A stretch of DNA of 64,000 nt, from positions 585,001 through 649,000 of the forward strand of contig NZ_CP139418.1 in assembly GCF_034137685.1 (NCBI RefSeq), given 5' to 3'. The notes below the pieces were generated by a model that made no database searches, was not told the origin of the DNA, and was given only the letters and a program-made list of their open reading frames with translations. The translations under genes and the position numbers were made by a program. Positions 28,001 through 33,434 of this stretch are shown piece by piece (the first letter of the stretch is position 1; every line of letters begins with the position of its first letter). Origin of the DNA: Streptococcus sp. S1. GTDB taxonomy: Bacteria > Bacillota > Bacilli > Lactobacillales > Streptococcaceae.

Positions 28001-29780
28001 CGCGGAAAACACACAAGTCATCGACACAACTAAATTCGAATTCGGACGTTACTACAAGTTTGATATCCCAGCTACAGTGAAAGCTGACGTTAAAGGCGGA
28101 GTAGACATCGAAAATACTGCGGCTCAAGTAGTGAACTACTACAACCCAACTACTAAGAAAGTTGAAAAACCTGAAAAACCAACTGAAAAACGTGTCAACA
28201 GCGTTCCAGTTGAAGTAGAATTCAACTTTACTAAACGTATGGAAGGCCGTGAGCTTAAAGCTAACGAATTCAGCTTCGTTCTTAAAGATTCAAAAGGTAA
28301 TACTCTTGAAACTGTGAAGAACGATGCATCTGGTAACGTTAAGTTCTCAGCTCTTGAATTCAAGAAAGGTCAAGAAGGAACTTACAACTACACTGTAGAA
28401 GAAGTCAAAGGAACTGATACAACCGTTACTTATGACACTATGAAAGCAGTTGTAACAGTTGAGGTTTCTCATGATGGAACAGCGAAAGCTCTTCTTACTA
28501 AGGTAACGGATCCATCAGACAAAGAATTCAATAACACTGTTCGCCCACCTGAAACTCCAGAATTCAATCCAGAAAAATATGTTCTAAACGAAAAAGAATT
28601 TGATTTGACTGGAACTTCATTATTAGATGATGATAAAGAGTTGGCAGACAAGTACGCAGATACCAATGCGAACCCTTACGTTGATAAGACTGATAACAAC
28701 GAAGCTCAAAATATCAATACCAAGACACTCAAGAAAGGTGATAAAGTATACTACCAAGTATGGTTGGATACAACTAAATTCACTGAAGCACACAATATTC
28801 AATCTGTTGGTGTGACAGATAAATATGATAGTGCGAACTTGACTGTCAACGGAGCTGATATTAAGGCATACGACTCTGTAACAGGAGAAGATGTAACCGC
28901 TAAGTTTGATATCAAGGTTGAAAACGGTGTGATTACTGCAACATCTAAAGCAGACTTGACTAAGTCACTTGGAGACGCAGAAAATACACAAGTTATCGAC
29001 ACAACTAAGTTGGCCTTTGGACGTTACTACAAGTTTGAAATTCCTGCAGAAATTAAACAATCTGCTCAAGATGGTGTGGACATTGAAAATACAGCTTCAC
29101 AAATCGTACACCAATACGATCCAACTAAGAAGACTGTAGAAAAACAAGAAAAACCAACTGAAAAACGTGTAGTCAACATTCCAGTTAAGGTTCAATTCCA
29201 ATTCACTAAGAAATTGGAAGGTCGTGCATTGAAGGCTGGTGAATTCAGTTTCGTTCTTAAGGACGAAAAAGGAAATGTGATCGAAACCGTAACCAATGAT
29301 GCGGCTGGTAAGATCACCTTCTCAAATCTTGAATTCAAACGTGGTGAAGAAGGAACTCATCTCTACCATGTAGAAGAAATCCGTGGCAAAGATTCTAGCA
29401 TCGAATACGATAAGATGGTTGCCACTGTGGGTATTATGATTAACAAAGACGGTAAAGTATTGACGGCTATTACTCAGTTGCCAGAAGATACAGAGTTTAA
29501 CAACACTGTTATTCCGCCAACAACACCGCCAAATACACCACCAACAACACCACCGAATACACCGCCGACAACGCCACCAACAACACCGCCAACACCGCCA
29601 ACACCACCAACGCCACCAACACCACCAACGCCACCAACGCCACCAACACCAACAACTCCTCCAGCTCCAGCACTTCCTGAAACTGGTGAAGAACAATCAG
29701 CATCTGCTGCATTGTTAGGTGCTGCACTTGGTATGGTTGGCCTTGCGGGACTTGCAAAACGCAAAAAATGCGAAGACTAA
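19056..29780 (+). CDS. Giant YSIRK/LPXTG surface protein with tandem isopeptide-type modules
   Basis: This 3574-residue protein starts with a YSIRK-type signal (FSLRKYSVGVCSVLLGTALF). An Ala/Glu/Pro/Thr-rich linker (45-250) is followed by an N-terminal module of about 440 residues (260-700) that I cannot assign; it is probably the adhesive tip. Four FctA/pilin-type domains follow (about 703, 824, 941 and 1051 onward, each with an F/LxGRxLKAGEFxFxL start and an EFNN end). Then come seven copies of a two-part unit of about 330 residues from 1180. The first part resembles the C2 domain of antigen I/II proteins (YQVWLDTTKF ... GRYYKFDIPA). The second is another FctA-type domain. The end is a Pro-rich wall segment (3485-3535), LPETGE, hydrophobic helix and KRKKCED. 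Such modules usually carry internal Lys-Asn/Asp isopeptide bonds, giving a stiff fibre. It has its own promoter and terminator. Confidence 0.88.
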   Translation: MKDIFNKRQRFSLRKYSVGVCSVLLGTALFAAGAQSASADEATVASESAGTATSGAQPAATESSQAEVPVASKAYGEGAPAPKVDLSNSATTSEAPAPSTEKAEGIEKSAASEDKEVPAETKKEEKAETKKSEEAPKSTAPLETSKPVEKKKESSPKLVSTPVVTPAQPTAARSAAVENSETSPASESSEAPTAISATVNPVAPIIGAERGVQVNREAAEERSASLDRAATDLTNAGALVTSHSRRSRRAVYDHNGTPVEVTTYLKPGETATPSMFDANGATVSSQSVPAGYSAKEGDWYTYSIVDLTRFNERYHTNYYARAYKRFDASTDTTVELIDKNTGNVVETRTITASSGIQKFTTTKAASNGELTWQVDFDKGLGAGPGKTNQPFIQLGYEVGASIQALVAPGHNLTQDEKKLYDAVYAARTSTDIINVVEPAYNGRTITDTNAKIPVAVEKTTYYRVVDENNPTFNANKTDKTVQDYVPNGNEVDLARYTLKAMEGQNFTASGERQFAGYKLYQTADANDQSGYVSRPYTVGTKFMDAERAGIKRIKEIVDEDGTVVVRVYLLDPKQQSKRSDGTLDTDGYMLLAETKPIKPGDYNKEDLVVKKSPLNTIAFTDSKGVNYPNGKEVPFDFQTAAGYTPKKTVFVPFLGDNIGHLSPNEQLVRGVNGIGTNVDLLNSLTPYKQPIYYYVKQKPVEVTPEVEKQLEGRVLVDGEFTFKIKENQSNKSLPAYEETVTNKADGKATFSKLSFNKVGTYTYTITETAGSDTNVDYDEMTVTMTVNVTENSNGDLEASVKYSGSGGFASKADDKVFNNYVVAPVKTKFDFSKALAGRELKAGEFNFVLKDSTGKTLQTKTNTKEGVVAFDDLTFDNTQVGTHKYTVEEVIPENKEAGMTYDTMKAEVTITVTKEGHVLKATNTLPSDTEFNNTFTPAATQAQFKFTKKLEGKELTKDAFTFELLENGNIIQTKKNAADGTIQFDAISYDKEGSHTYTVREVAGTDRNIDYDDMNAVVTVNVTKNASTGILTANVTMPADTEFNNYVVAPVVTRFDFTKKLAGRKLKAGEFSFVLKDQDGKVIETVKNDAEGNVTFTELSYDNTKIGTHSYSVEEVIPADADKEFGMTYDTMKAFVRVKVAKNGHTLTTVTDIASTGGKNAAGESTDTQEDTEFNNKVTPPETPKFQPEKFVVSKEKYDITGNKLMNDDDELTNEYTETNADPYVDKTTNNEPENLNTKTVKRGSKLVYQVWLDTTKFTEANNIQYVGVSDTYDADKLDVNAADIKAYDSVTGAEVTNKFDIKVENGTITATSKEAFIKDKVNAPVIDTTKFEFGRYYKFDIPATVKESVKAGADIENTANQTVHVYNPVSKMVEKPEKPTQKRVNSVPVPVEMNFTKRLEGRELQANEFEFVLKKDGVEVERVKNDAAGKIVFKTLEFGRDDLGKTYNYTVEETPGTDATVNYDTMVATVKVVVSHDGTAKAIVANVTDAADKEFNNRVTPPEEPKFQPEKYVVSKEKYDITGDKLVDDDKELADKYADTNANPYADDASNNEAENLNTKTVERGSKLVYQVWLDTTKFDAANKDNIQTVGISDNYDEAKLNLNAADIKAYDSVTGAEVTDKFDITVNNGVITANLKAGFTKSLGDAENTQVIDTTKFEFGRYYKFDIPTTVKDDVVAGADIENTAAQVVNYYNPTTKKVEKPEKPTEKRVNNVPISVEFNFTKKLEGRALKANEFTFELKDSDNVVIATATNDANGNFKFTPVDYTNKAGQTVTALKYKKGQEGTYTYTVTEVKGTDATVTYDAMAAVVTVTVSHDGTAKALITNVTEPADKEFNNKVTPPEEPKFQPEKYVVSKAKFDITGTKLVDDDSELTDKYGETNTNPYVDTTANNEDENLNTKPVERGQKLYYQVWLDTTKFDANNKDNIQTVGITDNYDKDKLTVNASDIKVYDSVTGADVTTKFDISDNNGVLTANLKAGFTKSLGDAENTQIIDTTKFEFGRYYKFDIPATVKDDVVAGTDIENKAAQVVNYYNPVSKTVEKPNKPTEKRVNSVPISVEFNFTKKLEGRDLKAGEFTFELKDSDNVVIATATNDAAGKIKFAPVDYTNKAGETVTALKYKKGQEGTYKYTVEEVKGTDATVTYDTMKAVVTVEVRHDGTAKALITNVTDPADKEFNNVVTPPEEPKFQPEKYVVSKEKYDITGDKLVDDDKELADKYADTNANPYADNTINNEVENLNTKTVERGSKLVYQVWLDTTKFDAANKDNIQSVGISDDYDETKLDLDSTKIKAYDSVTGAEVTDKFDITVNNGVITATLKDGFTKSLGDAENTQVIDTTKFAFGRYYKFDIPTTVKADVPGGVDIENTAAQVVNYYNPTTKKVEKPSKPTEKRVNNVPIQIELDFKKALAGRQLKANEFTFQLLDDDEFNVLETATNDKDGKVKFTSLKYTNNDIGVYRYKVVEVAGTDSTVTYDNMKAVVTVTVSHDGTAKALVAKVGDIADKEFNNTVTPPEEPKFQPEKYVVSKEKYDITGDKLVDDDKELADKYADTNANPYADDASNNEAENLNTKTVKRGDKLVYQVWLDTTKFDAANKDNIQTVGISDNYDEAKLNLNAADIKAYDSVTGAEVTDKFDITVNNGVITANLKAGFTKSLGDAENTQVIDTTKFEFGRYYKFDIPTTVKADVPGGVDIENTAAQVVNYYNPTTKKVEKPSKPTEKRVNNVPVEVGFNFTKRLEGRELKANEFSFVLKDSTGKEVETVKNDKDGNVKFSKLEFKKGQEGVHNYTVEEVKGTDATVTYDTMKANVTVTVKHDGTAKVLIATVGDIADKEFNNRVTPPETPEFNPEKYVLNEKEFDLTGTSLLDDDKELADKYADTNANPYADDASNNEAANINTKSVKPGQKLVYQVWLDTTKFDANNKDHIQSVGISDDYDEAKVDVDGSEIKAYDGKTGADVTAKFDITVNNGVMTATLKDGFTKSLGDAENTQVIDTTKFEFGRYYKFDIPATVKADVKGGVDIENTAAQVVNYYNPTTKKVEKPEKPTEKRVNSVPVEVEFNFTKRMEGRELKANEFSFVLKDSKGNTLETVKNDASGNVKFSALEFKKGQEGTYNYTVEEVKGTDTTVTYDTMKAVVTVEVSHDGTAKALLTKVTDPSDKEFNNTVRPPETPEFNPEKYVLNEKEFDLTGTSLLDDDKELADKYADTNANPYVDKTDNNEAQNINTKTLKKGDKVYYQVWLDTTKFTEAHNIQSVGVTDKYDSANLTVNGADIKAYDSVTGEDVTAKFDIKVENGVITATSKADLTKSLGDAENTQVIDTTKLAFGRYYKFEIPAEIKQSAQDGVDIENTASQIVHQYDPTKKTVEKQEKPTEKRVVNIPVKVQFQFTKKLEGRALKAGEFSFVLKDEKGNVIETVTNDAAGKITFSNLEFKRGEEGTHLYHVEEIRGKDSSIEYDKMVATVGIMINKDGKVLTAITQLPEDTEFNNTVIPPTTPPNTPPTTPPNTPPTTPPTTPPTPPTPPTPPTPPTPPTPPTPTTPPAPALPETGEEQSASAALLGAALGMVGLAGLAKRKKCED
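22596..29500 (+). repeat. Seven tandem ~1-kb modules in the giant adhesin
   Basis: Units begin near 22596, 23562, 24582, 25602, 26586, 27567 and 28548, with lengths of 966 to 1020 bp. Several stretches are nearly identical at DNA level between units 2, 4 and 5 (for example around GAGAAATACGTTGTTTC). Units 6 and 7 share a different start (FNPEKYVLNEKEFDLTG). This pattern points to duplication followed by local gene conversion. Confidence 0.9.
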
Positions 29781-29836
29781 AATTGAGGTGACATCGACAA
29801 ACTTGTTGATGAGGTGACAATTTTAGATCCAACAGG

Positions 29837-29873
29837 AAGAGGCTTTGCTCGAAAGAGCAAGGCCTCTTTGTTT
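29837..29873 (+). terminator. Intrinsic terminator after the giant adhesin
   Basis: AAGAGGCTTTGCTC (29837-29850), GAAA loop, GAGCAAGGCCTCTT (29855-29868), then TTGTTT. One wobble pair. Confidence 0.85.
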
Positions 29874-29915
29874 GGTATTGGAAACTTAGAAAAACATGCA
29901 TAAATGTGATGAAAA

Positions 29916-29972
29916 AGTTTCAGTAAAATTCTATATAATCATTTCATTCGGTTACTAGTTTCAGTAAAATTC
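29916..29972 (+). repeat. Two direct copies of AGTTTCAGTAAAATTC upstream of a promoter
   Basis: The same 16 bases occur at 29916-29931 and 29957-29972, starts 41 bp apart (close to four helical turns). The second copy ends 2 bp before the -35 at 29975. This arrangement suits a dimeric or tandem-binding regulator. Confidence 0.6.
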
Positions 29973-30167
29973 CATTGACTTGAAGTAGAGAAAACAGTAT
30001 ACTAGTAAAGCAATTTGATCTTTCAAACTGCCGGCAACAAGGGGAATGAATCCACTTTGAATTGGGATACAGTAGGGTTTGGAGTGGTAGTACTTCACAC
30101 CCTTATTGTCGTCAGTTACCCTAGTAAGACCAGACTTGTGAAACAAACACAGGATTCTTTTTTGCAT
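29961..30167 (-). CDS. Doubtful 68-residue ORF, possible gene fragment
   Basis: Minus-strand ATG to stop. The translation (HKSGLTRVTDDNKGVKYYHS and onward) has ordinary protein-like composition, but there is no ribosome site, no signal peptide and no family I can name. It overlaps the plus-strand small RNA candidate entirely, so at most one of the two calls is likely right. It could be the tail of a gene lost by deletion. Confidence 0.2.
   Translation of the reverse strand: MQKRILCLFHKSGLTRVTDDNKGVKYYHSKPYCIPIQSGFIPLVAGSLKDQIALLVYCFLYFKSMEFY
29975..30003 (+). promoter_or_regulatory. Consensus promoter with no annotated gene behind it
   Basis: TTGACT (29975-29980), a 17-bp spacer and TATACT (29998-30003). 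The motif ACTAGTTTCAG (29954-29964) ends 10 nt before the -35. The same motif at the same distance precedes the promoter at 32215. No plus-strand ORF with a ribosome site starts nearby. Confidence 0.65.
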
Positions 30168-30228
30168 AATTATAAAAGCTTATAGAACCCTCCTGCTCCA
30201 TATAATCAGGAGGGTTCCGTTTTATTTT
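30010..30228 (+). ncRNA. Candidate small RNA of about 215 nt
   Basis: It is defined only by a consensus promoter at 29975 and a good terminator at 30185-30228 on the same strand, with no convincing plus-strand ORF between (the one ATG in view is followed by a stop after four codons). I do not recognise the sequence as any known RNA family. Alternatives are a decayed gene, or the minus-strand reading frame at 29961-30167. Confidence 0.4.
30185..30228 (+). terminator. Orphan intrinsic terminator
   Basis: GAACCCTCCTG (30185-30195) pairs perfectly with CAGGAGGGTTC (30207-30217), then CCGTTTTATTTTT. It is oriented for plus-strand transcription although the nearest plus-strand gene ends 400 bp upstream behind its own terminator. 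Confidence 0.85.
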
Positions 30229-30324
30229 TAAAAAGCTGGTGATCCAAGAAATATTGTGAATTTCCTATAGGTTCTCTTCCATATTTATGATACAATTAAA
30301 CTACTATTATCGAAGGGAGAAACT

Positions 30325-31191
30325 ATGATTAATTCAATTGTTTCACAAGGTTTGATTTGGGCCATTTTAGGGTTAGGAATCTTTATGACGTTCCGAATTC
30401 TAGATTTTCCAGATATGACGACAGAAGGGTCCTTCCCGCTTGGAGGAGCGGTGGCGGTGACCTTGATTACCAAAGGGGTCAATCCACTCCTTGCAACGCT
30501 GGCTGCTATTGGAGCAGGGTGCTTGGCGGGACTTGCGACGGGCCTTCTCTACACAAAAGGGAGAATCCCGACACTCTTGTCAGGGATCCTCGTGATGACA
30601 TCTTGTAACTCGGTCATTCTCTTTGTCATGCAGCGGGCTAATTTGGGACTTCTGGGCTATAAAAAAATTCAGGAATTTCTTCCTTTTGCCAGTGGGTTCA
30701 ATGAGATTCTGATTGGCTTGATTTTCGTAACGCTTGTGATCCTTGGTTTGATCTTCTTCTTAGATACACGCTTGGGTCAAGCCTATATTGCGACAGGGGA
30801 CAACCCAGATATGGCCAAGAGCTTTGGGATCAACACTGACCGGATGGAATTGATGGGCTTGGTCATTTCAAATGGGATTATTGCTCTTTCTGGTGCACTG
30901 ATGGCCCAACAAGAAGGCTATGCGGATGCTTCACGTGGGATTGGTGTCATCGTTATTGGGCTTGCCAGTCTCATTATTGGAGAGGTTCTCTTTTCAAATG
31001 TCACCTTGACAGAGCGTTTGCTCAGTATTGCGATCGGATCGATCGCCTATCAATTTTTGATTTGGGCCGTGATTGCGCTTGGCATCAATACCAGCTATAT
31101 TCGAATCTTCAGTGCCTTGATCTTGGCTATCTGCCTGATGATTCCAACCTTTAAGGGAAAAATCATGAAGGGAGCGAAACTCAGTAAATGA
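30325..31191 (+). CDS. ABC transporter permease (COG4120-type)
   Basis: The 288-residue membrane protein has about 8-9 helices and features of the LivH-like COG4120 family: FRILDFPDMTTEGSFPLGGAVAV near the start, then QQEGYADASRGIGVIVIGLASLIIGE. It forms the channel for a substrate thought to be an amino acid or related compound; pneumococcal relatives are annotated for tryptophan. The ATG overlaps no gene, and GAAGGGAG precedes it. It overlaps the ATPase gene by 4 bp (ATGA). The usual partner, a lipoprotein of the COG2984 type, is not found directly upstream. Confidence 0.88.
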   Translation: MINSIVSQGLIWAILGLGIFMTFRILDFPDMTTEGSFPLGGAVAVTLITKGVNPLLATLAAIGAGCLAGLATGLLYTKGRIPTLLSGILVMTSCNSVILFVMQRANLGLLGYKKIQEFLPFASGFNEILIGLIFVTLVILGLIFFLDTRLGQAYIATGDNPDMAKSFGINTDRMELMGLVISNGIIALSGALMAQQEGYADASRGIGVIVIGLASLIIGEVLFSNVTLTERLLSIAIGSIAYQFLIWAVIALGINTSYIRIFSALILAICLMIPTFKGKIMKGAKLSK

Positions 31192-31952
31192 CAGCAATTG
31201 TAGAATTAAAAAATGTAACCAAAGCCGTGAGCAATGGGATGAACGAAGAAAAAGTCATTCTGGATGATGTTTCCTTGGAAATTCGAGAGCATGATTTTAT
31301 CACGATTTTGGGGGGCAATGGAGCTGGAAAATCAACCCTCTTTAATACCATTGCAGGGACGCTTCCGGTGAGCAGTGGGAAGATTTATATTTTGGGGGAA
31401 GATGTAACCAACTATTCTCCTGAAAAGAGAGCCAAGTACCTATCGCGGGTCTTTCAAGATCCTAAAATGGGGACAGCGCCTCGCATGACGGTTGCGGAAA
31501 ACCTCTTGGTAGCGAAGTTTCGCGGAGAAAAACGTGGCTTGATTCCGCGTCACTTAGCCAGCTATAAAGAAGAGTTTCAAACAGTCCTTGCTAAGATCGG
31601 CAATGGTTTGGAACATCATATCGACACAGCCGTTGAGTTTCTATCAGGGGGGCAACGACAAGCCTTGAGCCTGTTGATGGCGACACTGAAACGTCCAGAA
31701 CTCTTGCTTTTAGATGAACACACTGCTGCCTTGGATCCAAAAACCAGTCAGGCGCTCATGACCTTAACGGATGAGTTTGTGAAACAAGATGCCCTCACAG
31801 CTCTTATGATCACCCACCATATGGAAGATGCTTTGAAATATGGAAATCGTTTGATTGTCATGAAAGACGGACACATCGTCCAAGACCTCAATCAAGAAGA
31901 AAAAGCCCAAATGACCATCGCAGACTATTATCAATTGTTTGAGAAAGACTAA
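31188..31952 (+). CDS. ABC transporter ATP-binding protein (COG1101-type)
   Basis: This 254-residue ATPase powers the permease encoded just upstream. It shows Walker A GGNGAGKST, Q-loop FQDPKMG, the signature LSGGQRQALSL, Walker B LLLLDEHTAALDP and the H-loop TH. The DEHTAALDP form is typical of the COG1101 subfamily. Its ATG overlaps the permease stop by 4 bp, so the two are co-translated. A repeat element that ends in a terminator-like hairpin follows and probably ends the transcript. Confidence 0.92.
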   Translation: MTAIVELKNVTKAVSNGMNEEKVILDDVSLEIREHDFITILGGNGAGKSTLFNTIAGTLPVSSGKIYILGEDVTNYSPEKRAKYLSRVFQDPKMGTAPRMTVAENLLVAKFRGEKRGLIPRHLASYKEEFQTVLAKIGNGLEHHIDTAVEFLSGGQRQALSLLMATLKRPELLLLDEHTAALDPKTSQALMTLTDEFVKQDALTALMITHHMEDALKYGNRLIVMKDGHIVQDLNQEEKAQMTIADYYQLFEKD

Positions 31953-31986
31953 GATACAAAGCCCGTAAAATGCAAAGTGAAAATAG

Positions 31987-32157
31987 GGAGTAGGACAGAA
32001 GCAATATTGTTCATGGCGCTTCGTCGTCCCACCTCCGCACAGTTGAGTAGGGCTGTAAAAGCTGGTGAAATCAGCGTAGTAGAGCCCACTCAACCACTGC
32101 GTCTTGCTCGACAATCCAAAAATAATTGAGAGGCTAGGACTTTTGTCCCAGCCTCTT
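31987..32157 (+). repeat. Dispersed intergenic repeat, copy 1
   Basis: About 170 bp matching, in reverse complement, 56625-56800. The ends resemble each other inverted (GGACAGAA near the left, TTTTGTCC near the right). Inside lie a long stem, GTTGAGTAGGGCT with AGCCCACTCAAC, and a nested stem around TGAAATCAGC. The right end, GAGGCTAGGAC-TTTT-GTCCCAGCCTC followed by TTTT, can act as terminator for the ABC operon. It looks like a MITE-type element without coding sequence. Copy 1 has a shorter, altered segment at 32003-32020 compared with copy 2. Confidence 0.85.
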
Positions 32158-32193
32158 TTCCTTAAATCATTTATAAAACCGCATAAAATAGGA

Positions 32194-32243
32194 ACTAGTT
32201 TCAGCTGAAATCGCTTGCAATTACTTAGGTAGCTGAGTATAAT
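32194..32243 (+). promoter_or_regulatory. Strong promoter with upstream motif and palindrome
   Basis: TTGCAA (32215-32220), a 17-bp spacer and TATAAT (32238-32243). The palindrome TTTCAGCTGAAA (32199-32210) and the motif ACTAGTTTCAG (32194-32204) lie just upstream. The latter sits at exactly the same distance from the -35 as in the promoter at 29975. Confidence 0.75.
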
Positions 32244-32249
32244 ATAGTT

Positions 32250-32664
32250 AGAAAGATGAAGAAGGGATTGATACCAATGCCTTATCGAGTTAAAATTTAG
32301 GTTACTTCGTTTTAGGCCTGTTTTGCTGATATCTGTTCATGCTCTTATCGTAAAAGAGCAGTCATGTCGTGTGTGTCGGATCGGTTGGACGGTCGGGCAA
32401 ACCTGCTTAGTTTGTCCGGAGACATAAGAAAACGTGGAAATAGTAGGTAGAAGCTTTTTGTAAAGGTTTTCAAACTTCAATGCGTCCAGTCGAAAACTAA
32501 TCATTTGGATTTAGGATAGCAAAGAAAACCTCTGGTATTTTACACAAATACTATTAAATGAAATCAACATCATAAACATTGTTTTGTTAGCCAAAAGGTT
32601 AATTGCACCAAGTCAGTGAAGCAGACCAGGCCTCTAGTCCCGTAAGACTGGAGGCCATTTTTAT
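32250..32664 (+). ncRNA. Candidate structured RNA or attenuated leader of about 415 nt
   Basis: Transcription from the promoter at 32215 would run to a hairpin, GGCCTCTAGTC (32629-32639) with GACTGGAGGCC (32646-32656), followed by ATTTTTAT. Inside are several stems, including TGCTCTT...AAGAGCA and GGGCAAAC...GTTTGTCC. There is no long ORF; only a 14-codon frame MKKGLIPMPYRVKI begins close to the start. The hairpin ends about 25 bp before the next gene, so it could be an attenuator for that gene or the end of a free RNA. I see none of the conserved cores of RNase P RNA, tmRNA or T-box leaders. Confidence 0.45.
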
Positions 32665-32689
32665 AAGATACTCAGGAGGAGGTGAGAGT

Positions 32690-33232
32690 ATGGGATTGTC
32701 GTATGCGCAAGAATATAGTTGTCGGGACCATTTTCGGCAAAGAGCTTTTGAGCGCTTTGGCGTAGATGATCAGCACTTGAATAAGTGGATCAACCAACAC
32801 CTCTCCTCCCTCTCTCCTTATGATAGTAATGTGGTTCAACCCGCCAACACAGAAGCCTATGTAGCCAGTGATGGCGTCATCTTTGTCTGCAATATCAAAA
32901 GCCGGGAGTTCATCACTTGCTTTAAGGCGGTTAATTACCAAGAATCTAAGGAAGAAGAGGAAGCCTATACGGACATTCACGAAAACAATGTCGCTTCCTT
33001 CAAAAAAGATGTGAACCACCTAGTCAATCGCTACCGACTCAAGGAAGCCAAAGAGCTGTTTGAAAACATTGGGGAGGACTTGGATGATTTTTATCGCCTG
33101 TCCCAAGCGGTCAAGAACGGCCAATTGAGCGAGCGAAATAGTAAGCGACTAGAGGAATTGTTAGGCAAGTTTCATGTGATCAAGGCAGCTATGCGGATCA
33201 TTGAAAATAAACGGGGAGATTACCATCTTTAG
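32690..33232 (+). CDS. Hypothetical streptococcal protein
   Basis: The 180-residue soluble protein begins MGLSYAQEYSCRDHFRQRAFERFGV. It is charged and mostly helical in the second half (VNRYRLKEAKELFENIGEDLDDFYRLSQAVKNG). There is no signal peptide, membrane segment or motif I can assign. I chose ATG 32690, preceded by AGGAGGAGG at good distance. Extending upstream to 32603 would put the terminator hairpin inside the coding region. It lies downstream of the 415-nt leader candidate and 200 bp before the RNase J2 gene, with a terminator in between, so they are not one operon. Confidence 0.7.
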   Translation: MGLSYAQEYSCRDHFRQRAFERFGVDDQHLNKWINQHLSSLSPYDSNVVQPANTEAYVASDGVIFVCNIKSREFITCFKAVNYQESKEEEEAYTDIHENNVASFKKDVNHLVNRYRLKEAKELFENIGEDLDDFYRLSQAVKNGQLSERNSKRLEELLGKFHVIKAAMRIIENKRGDYHL

Positions 33233-33262
33233 GGTCTTTTCCCCCTAAAAATAGGCGCCTAG

Positions 33263-33299
33263 AAGTCCTCTCATCTGAAATAGATGAGAGGACTTTTTT
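33263..33299 (+). terminator. Intrinsic terminator after the hypothetical gene
   Basis: AAGTCCTCTCATCT (33263-33276) pairs perfectly with AGATGAGAGGACTT (33282-33295), loop GAAAT, T run to 33299. Confidence 0.92.
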
Positions 33300-33313
33300 G
33301 CTGTGGAAAGCTT

Positions 33314-33342
33314 TTGAAAAAAAGAGAAAAAAATTGTATAAT
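33314..33342 (+). promoter_or_regulatory. Promoter of the RNase J2 gene
   Basis: TTGAAA (33314-33319), a 17-bp spacer and TATAAT (33337-33342). The implied 5' leader is about 85 nt, long enough for regulation at RNA level. Confidence 0.75.
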
Positions 33343-33434
33343 AGAGTGGATATGCAAGTATTTGCAAAACTGTAATTCGACTTGGGCGACCAAGGACCGT
33401 AAGTATTAAAATAATCACACTAAAGGAGACAACA

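Noticed and set aside
22548..28815. Many minus-strand and alternative-frame ORFs within the giant adhesin
   Set aside because: They recur in each 1-kb module as shadows of the same coding sequence and lack ribosome sites.
32250..32664. RNase P RNA, tmRNA or T-box leader
   Set aside because: No GAGGAAAGTCC-type RNase P core, no tmRNA acceptor end or tag frame, no GGTGG T-box core could be found, so the region is left as unclassified.
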